DNA of 64,000 bases, taken from NCBI RefSeq assembly GCF_040750475.1, contig NZ_JABJVY010000029.1, forward strand, positions 4,705 through 68,704, written 5' to 3'. Position 1 is the first letter of the stretch, and every line of letters begins with the position of its first letter. A program made the translations under genes and the position numbers. The DNA is from Amorphus sp040750475. Lineage in GTDB: Bacteria > Pseudomonadota > Alphaproteobacteria > Rhizobiales > Amorphaceae. This document shows, piece after piece, positions 58,813 through 64,000 of this stretch. The notes beneath the pieces were generated by a model. It saw nothing but the letters and a program-made list of their open reading frames with translations, made no database searches and had not been told where the DNA came from.

Positions 58813-61590
58813 GTGGCGGTGAATCCGGCGCGCCACTTTGCTAAACCCGTTGGCGAAACGGACGCGATCGAGGCCATGGACGCAGAAGCACCAACCGGCG
58901 GCGGCAAGCCGACGCCGATGATGGAACAATATATCGAGATCAAGGCGGCCAACCCGGACTGCCTGTTGTTCTATCGCATGGGCGACTTCTATGAGCTGTT
59001 CTTCGACGATGCGGTCGAGGCCTCGCGTGCGCTCGGCATCACGCTCACCAAGCGCGGCAAGCATCTGGGCGACGATATCCCGATGTGCGGCGTGCCGGTG
59101 CATGCCGCCGACGACTATCTTCAGAAGCTGATTGCGCAGGGTCATCGCGTCGCCGTCTGCGAGCAGACGGAAGATCCGGCCGAAGCCAAGAAGCGCGGCT
59201 CCAAGTCGGTGGTGAAGCGAGACGTGATCCGCCTGGTCACGCCGGGCACGCTGACTGAGGAGACGTTGCTCGATGCCGGTCAGGCGAACCATCTCCTGGC
59301 AGTCTCCCGGATGAAAGGTGCTGGCGACGATGCCGCCTATGGGCTCGCCTGGATCGACATCTCCACCGGCTCGTTCCGGGTAGCGGAGACGGTCGGTGGT
59401 TCCCTTGCCGGCGAGATCGCCCGGATCGATCCGCGCGAGATCGTGGTTGCCGAACAGGCGATGGACGAGCCGGAGATCGAGCTTGCCGCCTCCTATGTCG
59501 ACGCATCCCTGACGCCGCTCCCGCGGGCGCTGTTCGACGGGGCGACCGCGGAGACGCGGATCGCGCGCTATTTCGCGGTCGCCTCGACCGACGCGTTCGG
59601 GGCGTTCTCCCGCGCGGAGCTCTCCGCCGCTGCGGCCGCCCTTGCCTATGTGGAGAAGACCCAGATCGGCGTGCGTCCGCCTCTCGATCCGCCGGCGCAC
59701 GATGGCGGCGGGTCGACCATGGCGATCGATCCGGCGACCCGGGCGAACCTGGAGCTGGTGCGTACGCTGTCCGGCGAGCGCAAAGGCTCGCTGATCGCCG
59801 CGATCGACCGGACCGTGACGGGGGCGGGAAGCCGGCTCCTGTCGGAGCGAATCGCAAGCCCGCTCACCGACCCCGACCGCATTGCCGAAAGGCTCGATGC
59901 CGTCGGCTTTTTCGTGGAGGACGATGTCGCCCGGGCGGAAATCCGCGGTGCGCTCGCCGGTGCGCCGGACATGCCGCGAGCGCTCTCTCGTCTGGCGTTG
60001 GATCGAGGCGGACCGCGCGATCTGGGAGCGATCCGAGAGGGGCTTGCGACTGCGCGTCTCGTGGCAGACCGCCTTGGCCGCGAGGAGGTTCCGTTGCCGG
60101 CCGAACTGACCTCGATCCAGGAGGTGCTGAAGGGCATACCCGACGCGCTGCTCGGCGATCTGGAAACCATGCTGGAAGACGAACTTCCCGTCACCGGCCG
60201 CGATGGCGGGTTCGTGAAGAAGGGCGTTGCCCCGGATCTCGACGAAGCGCGGACGTTGCGCGACGAGAGCCGGCGCGTGATCGCCTCGCTGCAGGCGAGC
60301 TACGCCGAGGAAACCGGCATCAAGTCGCTCAAGATCAAACACAATGCCGTGCTCGGCTGGTTCGTGGAAGTGACTGCGCTTCACGCCGAAAAACTCATGG
60401 CGGAGGTTCAGATCGGTACCTCCAAGTTCCGCCACCGCCAGACCATGGCGGGTGCGATGCGCTTCACCACCATCGAGCTCGCCGAGCTGGAAGCCAAGAT
60501 CGCCAGCGCGGCGGACAGGGCGCTCGCCATCGAAACGGAGATTTTTCGCCGGCTAAGGGATGATGCCGTCGGCGGCCAGGAGACGATCAAAAAGGCCGCC
60601 CAGGGGCTCGCTCGCTTGGATGTGGCGGCGGCCCTCGCAGAACTCGCAGCCGATCAGCGCTATTTGCGTCCGCATGTCGATCGCTCGCTGCGCTTTGAGA
60701 TCGTGGGCGGTCGACACCCCGTGGTGGAGCAGGCGCTGGCGGCGGCCGCCGCCGATCCGTTCGTGGCGAACGACTGCGATCTCTCTCCGGACGGGGGTGG
60801 CGACGCCGGCCGGATCGTGCTCGTCACCGGGCCGAACATGGGCGGTAAATCGACATTCCTGCGGCAGAACGCGCTGATCGCGATCCTGGCCCAGGCCGGC
60901 TCGTTCGTGCCGGCGGAAAAGGCGGAGATCGGTGTGGTCGACCGGCTGTTCAGCCGGGTGGGGGCCGCCGACGATCTTGCCCGTGGCCGCTCCACCTTCA
61001 TGGTGGAGATGGTGGAAACCGCAGCGATCCTGAACCAGGCCGGCCCTCGTTCTCTCGTCATCCTGGACGAGATCGGGCGCGGCACGGCGACCTATGACGG
61101 GCTATCCATCGCCTGGGCGGCGATCGAGCACCTGCACGAGGTGAACCGCTCGCGCGCGCTGTTTGCGACCCACTATCACGAACTGACGGCACTTGCCGAC
61201 CGTCTGGCGCGCTGCGCCAACGTCACCATGCGGGTGAAGGAATGGAAGGGCGACGTGGTGTTCCTGCACGAGGTGGTGTCCGGCGCGGCTGATCGCTCCT
61301 ACGGCATCCAGGTCGCCAAGCTCGCCGGCCTGCCGAAAGCGGTGGTGGCGCGGGCGCGCGATGTGCTCGACCAGCTGGAGGCGAGTGACCGGAAATCCGA
61401 GCGCAGCGAGCTCGTCGACGACCTGCCGCTGTTTTCCGCCTCGCTTCGGACCGTCGAAGCTAAGCCGGCTCATGATCCTGTGCGCGACACTCTCGCCGAA
61501 ATCCATCCCGACGACATGAGCCCGCGCGAGGCACTGGAAGCGCTTTACCGGCTGAAGGCGGTTGCCGGTGCCAAAGGGGAGGGCCAGTGA
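58813..61590 (+). CDS. mutS: DNA mismatch repair protein MutS
   Basis: A 925-residue MutS. The mismatch-recognition FYELF is in MGDFYELFFDDA, the connector and lever domains follow, and the ATPase has Walker A GPNMGGKS at 673-680 with LDEIGRGTATYDG. The C-terminal tail holds DLPLFSA and a helix-rich end. GTG 58813 was preferred because GGAGGAG lies 7-9 nt before it; ATG 58807 is very close to that site, and an opening from 58654 has no family match. The stop codon and the next ATG share one base. Confidence 0.95.
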   Translation: MAVNPARHFAKPVGETDAIEAMDAEAPTGGGKPTPMMEQYIEIKAANPDCLLFYRMGDFYELFFDDAVEASRALGITLTKRGKHLGDDIPMCGVPVHAADDYLQKLIAQGHRVAVCEQTEDPAEAKKRGSKSVVKRDVIRLVTPGTLTEETLLDAGQANHLLAVSRMKGAGDDAAYGLAWIDISTGSFRVAETVGGSLAGEIARIDPREIVVAEQAMDEPEIELAASYVDASLTPLPRALFDGATAETRIARYFAVASTDAFGAFSRAELSAAAAALAYVEKTQIGVRPPLDPPAHDGGGSTMAIDPATRANLELVRTLSGERKGSLIAAIDRTVTGAGSRLLSERIASPLTDPDRIAERLDAVGFFVEDDVARAEIRGALAGAPDMPRALSRLALDRGGPRDLGAIREGLATARLVADRLGREEVPLPAELTSIQEVLKGIPDALLGDLETMLEDELPVTGRDGGFVKKGVAPDLDEARTLRDESRRVIASLQASYAEETGIKSLKIKHNAVLGWFVEVTALHAEKLMAEVQIGTSKFRHRQTMAGAMRFTTIELAELEAKIASAADRALAIETEIFRRLRDDAVGGQETIKKAAQGLARLDVAAALAELAADQRYLRPHVDRSLRFEIVGGRHPVVEQALAAAAADPFVANDCDLSPDGGGDAGRIVLVTGPNMGGKSTFLRQNALIAILAQAGSFVPAEKAEIGVVDRLFSRVGAADDLARGRSTFMVEMVETAAILNQAGPRSLVILDEIGRGTATYDGLSIAWAAIEHLHEVNRSRALFATHYHELTALADRLARCANVTMRVKEWKGDVVFLHEVVSGAADRSYGIQVAKLAGLPKAVVARARDVLDQLEASDRKSERSELVDDLPLFSASLRTVEAKPAHDPVRDTLAEIHPDDMSPREALEALYRLKAVAGAKGEGQ

Positions 61591-61901
61591 TGCCCAAAGG
61601 CTATTGGATCGGCCGTGTCACGGTCACCGACACGGAGGCCTACAAGCGCTATGTGGAGGCGAACGCCGAGGCGTTTTCCGCCTATGGCGGTCGCTTTCTG
61701 GTCCGCGGCGGGTCGTTCGACGTGCCGGAAGGGACGGCGCGCGAGCGCAATGTGGTGATCGAGTTTCCGTCCTATCAGGCTGCGCTCGATTGCTGGCATT
61801 CGCCGCAATATCAGCACGCCCGGTCGCTTCGTCTCGACGCCGGCGACACCGATCTGGTCGTGATCGAAGGCTATGACGGGCCGCAGCCCGGTGAGGCATA
61901 A
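61590..61901 (+). CDS. DUF1330 domain protein
   Basis: A 103-residue protein of the DUF1330 family (dimeric alpha-beta barrel). PKGYWIGRVTVTDTEAYKRYV starts it, FLVRGGSFDVPEGTARERNVVIEFPSYQAALDCW is the core and YQHARSLRLDAGDTDLVVIEGY the end. The function is unknown; the fold often binds small molecules. ATG 61590 overlaps the mutS stop by one base and has GGGGAGGG before it, so the genes are coupled. Confidence 0.88.
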   Translation: MPKGYWIGRVTVTDTEAYKRYVEANAEAFSAYGGRFLVRGGSFDVPEGTARERNVVIEFPSYQAALDCWHSPQYQHARSLRLDAGDTDLVVIEGYDGPQPGEA

Positions 61902-62018
61902 CGACTGTCGGGATAAGCGATCCACGTTGCCCCAACCGGCGGCGGTGCGATAGAACGCGGCGAACCAATTGTATCGGCAAATCTTTGATGCCGGTTCGAA
62001 ACACCGAGTGAGGAAGCG

Positions 62019-62831
62019 ATGGATACCATGCGTCTCGTCGTCGTCGGCGCCGCCGGCCGGATGGGCCGCGTGCTCATCCGCGCTATCATCGAAACGCCGG
62101 GTGCGGTGGTTGCTGGCGCATTGGAGCGGCCGGGTGCGCCGGAGATCGGCGAGGATGCCGGTGCGCTTGCCGGTCTGGCCCCCCTCGGAGTGGCCGTCAC
62201 CGACGCTCCGGAGGCCGCATTTGCCGCCGCCGACGGTGTCATCGATTTCACCATTCCGGGCGCAACGATCGCTTTTTCTGAGATGGCGGCGAAAGCTGGC
62301 ATCGTCCACGTGATCGGCACCACCGGTCTGAATGCCTCCGGCGACGAGCAGATCGCGGAGGCCGCTAAGACCATCCCGGTGGTGAAGTCCGGCAATATGA
62401 GCCTGGGCGTCAATCTCGTCGCCGGGCTGGTGGAAAAGGCCGCCCGCGCGCTCGGGCCGGCTTTCGATATCGAGATCCTGGAGATGCACCATCGGCGCAA
62501 GATCGATGCGCCGTCGGGCACCGCGCTGCTTCTGGGCGAAGCGGCGGCGAAGGGCCGAGAAGTGGATCTTGCCGACCACGCCGTCTATGCCCGCGAGGGC
62601 CACACCGGTGCGCGACCGGACGGGGCGATCGGGTTCGCCACCCTGCGCGGCGGTACGGTTGTCGGCGAGCACGAGGTGATCTTTGCCGGCGAGGGCGAGC
62701 GCGTGGTGCTCGGCCACGTAGCCGAAGACCGCTCGATCTTCGCGCGCGGCGCCGTCCATGCCGCCCTGTGGGCACACGGGCGCGAGCCGGGTCTCTATTC
62801 CATGGCGGACGTGTTGGGTCTCAATGACTGA
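62019..62831 (+). CDS. dapB: 4-hydroxy-tetrahydrodipicolinate reductase
   Basis: A 270-residue DapB, the second step of the DAP/lysine pathway. The nucleotide-binding GAAGRMG is at residues 10-16, the IDFTIPGATI and GTTGL blocks follow, and EMHHRRKIDAPSGTALLLGE holds the catalytic His and Lys. It supplies meso-DAP for peptidoglycan. ATG 62019 has GAGGAAG upstream; ATG 62028 is an alternative. The stop codon is directly followed by array D. Confidence 0.95.
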   Translation: MDTMRLVVVGAAGRMGRVLIRAIIETPGAVVAGALERPGAPEIGEDAGALAGLAPLGVAVTDAPEAAFAAADGVIDFTIPGATIAFSEMAAKAGIVHVIGTTGLNASGDEQIAEAAKTIPVVKSGNMSLGVNLVAGLVEKAARALGPAFDIEILEMHHRRKIDAPSGTALLLGEAAAKGREVDLADHAVYAREGHTGARPDGAIGFATLRGGTVVGEHEVIFAGEGERVVLGHVAEDRSIFARGAVHAALWAHGREPGLYSMADVLGLND

Positions 62832-63150
62832 GCAAAGCCAGGAAAAGTGGGAACCGGTTTTCCGTCCGGCTTTGCGCGGAAGAAACCAAAGCCAGGAAAA
62901 GTGGGAACCGGTTTTCCGTCCGGCTTTGCGCGGAAGAAACCAAAGCCAGGAAAAGTGGGAACCGGTTTTCCGTCCGGCTTTGCGCGGAAGAAACCAAAGC
63001 CAGGAAAAGTGGGAACCGGTTTTCCGTCCGGCTTTGCGCGGAAGAAACCAAAGCCAGGAAAAGTGGGAACCGGTTTTCCGTCCGGCTTTGCGCGGAAGAA
63101 ACCAAAGCCAGGAAAAGTGGGAACCGGTTTTCCGTTCGAAATTGCGAGAA
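62832..63150 (+). repeat. Array D: six nested-hairpin copies with a 54-bp period
   Basis: Hairpins start at 62832/62833, 62887, 62941, 62995, 63049 and 63103. Outer arms are CAAAGCC/GGCTTTG, inner arms GGAAAA/TTTTCC, core GTGGGAACCGG, linker CGCGGAAGAAAC. Only the first copy has the extra outer pair G/C. The right arm of the sixth copy has decayed to CGAAATTGCG. The array begins at the base after the dapB stop and fills most of the 404-nt dapB-gpmA gap. The 54-bp period keeps frames open, so repeat ORFs appear but have no coding support. Confidence 0.94.
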
Positions 63151-63235
63151 AACAAACCGTTAGAATAGGTGAGCGGACGTCGGACATTTTCCGATCCCGA
63201 CTTTCGGCCCCAATCGTCAATCTCAGGAGCAGACT

Positions 63236-63856
63236 ATGGATCGCCTTCTTGTCCTCGTTCGCCACGGCCAGAGCGAGTGGAACCTGAAGAATCTCTTCAC
63301 CGGCTGGCATGACGTGGGGCTCACCGAAAAGGGCGAGGCGGAGGCCAAGAAGGCCGGCGAGATCCTGAAGGCGGATGGGCTGAGCTTCGATGTTGCCTAC
63401 ACCTCCGATCTGAAGCGGGCGCAGGACACGCTCACCATCATCCTGGACGAGCTTGGCCAGGCCGATCTGCCGACCATCAAGGATCAGGCGCTCAACGAGC
63501 GCGACTATGGCGATCTGACCGGCCTCAACAAGGATGACGCGCGCGCGCGCTTTGGCGAGGAGCAGGTGCACATTTGGCGTCGTTCGTTCGACGTAGCGCC
63601 TCCCGGCGGCGAGAGCCTGAAGGACACTGCGGCTCGGGTGCTGCCTTACTACGAAGCGGAGATCAAACCGCGCGTGCTGGCCGGCGAGCGTGTGCTGGTC
63701 GCCGCCCATGGTAACTCGCTGCGCGCCCTCATCATGGAGATCGAAGGGCTTTCGGGCGAGGAGATCGTCAAGCGCGAACTCGCCACCGGCGTGCCGATCA
63801 TCTACCGGCTGAACGAAGACGGTACGGTCGCACAGAAGCAGGACACGGCGGTCTAA
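63236..63856 (+). CDS. gpmA: 2,3-bisphosphoglycerate-dependent phosphoglycerate mutase
   Basis: A 206-residue dPGM (3-phosphoglycerate to 2-phosphoglycerate), the short alphaproteobacterial length. The phosphohistidine motif is RHGQSEWN with His10, then FTGWHDVGLTEKGEAEA, NERDYGDLTGLNK and VAAHGNSLRAL with the second active-site His. ATG 63236 has AGGAGCAG just upstream. It follows dapB after the repeat array, so the two may still be in one transcript. Confidence 0.95.
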   Translation: MDRLLVLVRHGQSEWNLKNLFTGWHDVGLTEKGEAEAKKAGEILKADGLSFDVAYTSDLKRAQDTLTIILDELGQADLPTIKDQALNERDYGDLTGLNKDDARARFGEEQVHIWRRSFDVAPPGGESLKDTAARVLPYYEAEIKPRVLAGERVLVAAHGNSLRALIMEIEGLSGEEIVKRELATGVPIIYRLNEDGTVAQKQDTAV

Positions 63857-63918
63857 GATCTGTCGGATTCCGGGCGAGAAGGGCGGTAGTCGGTTTTCTC
63901 CTACTTTTTCCAATCGCC

Positions 63919-63946
63919 GCTCATTCCCGCTTTCGCGGGAATGAGC
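63919..63946. repeat. Perfect palindrome after gpmA
   Basis: GCTCATTCCCGC (63919-63930), loop TTTC, GCGGGAATGAGC (63935-63946), a perfect 12-bp stem. The motif TCATTCCCGC...GCGGGAATGA is widely repeated in proteobacterial genomes (from memory). It may act as a two-way terminator, though no T-run follows. Confidence 0.65.
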
Positions 63947-63957
63947 AACCGTGTCTG

Positions 63958-64000
63958 CTATGTGGTCGGTGCGCAGGCCGTCTCGGCGTCGCGGATGATG
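63958..64000 (-). CDS. Possible 3' end of a minus-strand gene cut by the window edge
   Basis: Reading inward from the window edge on the minus strand, one frame gives IIRDAETACAPTT and then a TAG at 63958-63960. The stop would be 12 nt from the palindrome, as expected for a gene convergent with gpmA. Thirteen residues are too few for any family call. Confidence 0.25.
   Translation of the reverse strand, partial: IIRDAETACAPTT

Noticed and set aside
62758..63168. Repetitive protein ORFs over array D on both strands
   Set aside because: The 54-bp period is a multiple of three, so open frames with 18-residue repeats appear in several frames at once. The sequence is explained by paired hairpin stems, and no ribosome site or family match supports coding.
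63860..63915. Decayed hairpin element after gpmA (GGCGAGAAGGGCGGTAGTCGG...TTTTCTCC)
   Set aside because: Only loose similarity to the family core; stems cannot be paired convincingly.

Overview
The window is a chromosomal segment of a GC-rich alphaproteobacterium, most likely of the order Hyphomicrobiales (Rhizobiales). The clues are the order of the S10-spc-alpha ribosomal genes, the fur/PlsC-like/miaB/phoH/ybeY/corC/lnt/XRE/metK/trmB run, a CcrM-era style alphaproteobacterial core gene set, a phasin, a PlcP-Agt lipid pair and RIME-like intergenic palindromes. A genus cannot be named from the sequence alone. No rRNA, tRNA, prophage, insertion sequence or CRISPR array was seen.

Layout. 1-9.9 kb: the 3' part of the S10-spc-alpha cluster (rplP end to rplQ, with secY and adk), closed by a strong terminator. 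10-19 kb: a DegP/Do-type protease, rarA/mgsA, crcB, an RluC-type pseudouridine synthase, a GT17 glycosyltransferase, an MFS transporter and pgi. 19-32 kb: the accessory-looking part, with an orphan molybdenum hydroxylase large subunit, a small P-loop ATPase, a DMT exporter, a minus-strand set (MarR regulator, methylcrotonyl-CoA-carboxylase-type beta subunit, FAD amine oxidase), a NicX/M29-like metalloenzyme divergent from the MarR gene, creA, a cation diffusion facilitator, and the overlapping pair of PlcP-type phospholipase C and GT4 glycosyltransferase. 32-39 kb: an orphan ParA/TraL-like ATPase, a biotin-carrying acyl-CoA carboxylase alpha subunit, a DUF1489/VWA/J-domain trio and a SPOR-tailed D,D-carboxypeptidase. 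39-47 kb: phasin, clpS-clpA, tsaB-rimI, fur/mur, a PlsC/OlsA-like acyltransferase, a GGDEF-EAL protein. 47-56 kb: miaB to trmB, tightly coupled. 56-64 kb: maeB (minus), mutS, DUF1330, dapB, gpmA.

Most genes are housekeeping and the annotation is firm. Gene joins are tight: secY/adk, tsaB/rimI, plcP/agt, phoH/ybeY, miaB/phoH and corC/lnt overlap by 4 nt, rplX/rplE by 8 nt and metK/trmB by 26 nt, which points to translational coupling.

The most notable non-coding signal is one family of nested hairpin elements. It fills three of the five convergent gene gaps (21.4, 23.7 and 28.6 kb) and the dapB-gpmA gap (62.8 kb), with solitary or decayed copies near 53.6 and 54.3 kb and a possible scar at 17.2 kb. 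Each copy has an outer stem, a 1-nt/4-nt internal loop, an inner stem and a conserved apical core GTGGGNACCGG. The stem sequences differ between loci but stay complementary, and three arrays start within 0-1 nt of a stop codon, in the orientation of that gene. Within a locus the copies are almost identical (periods 140, 55, 139 and 54 bp), which indicates recent local amplification.
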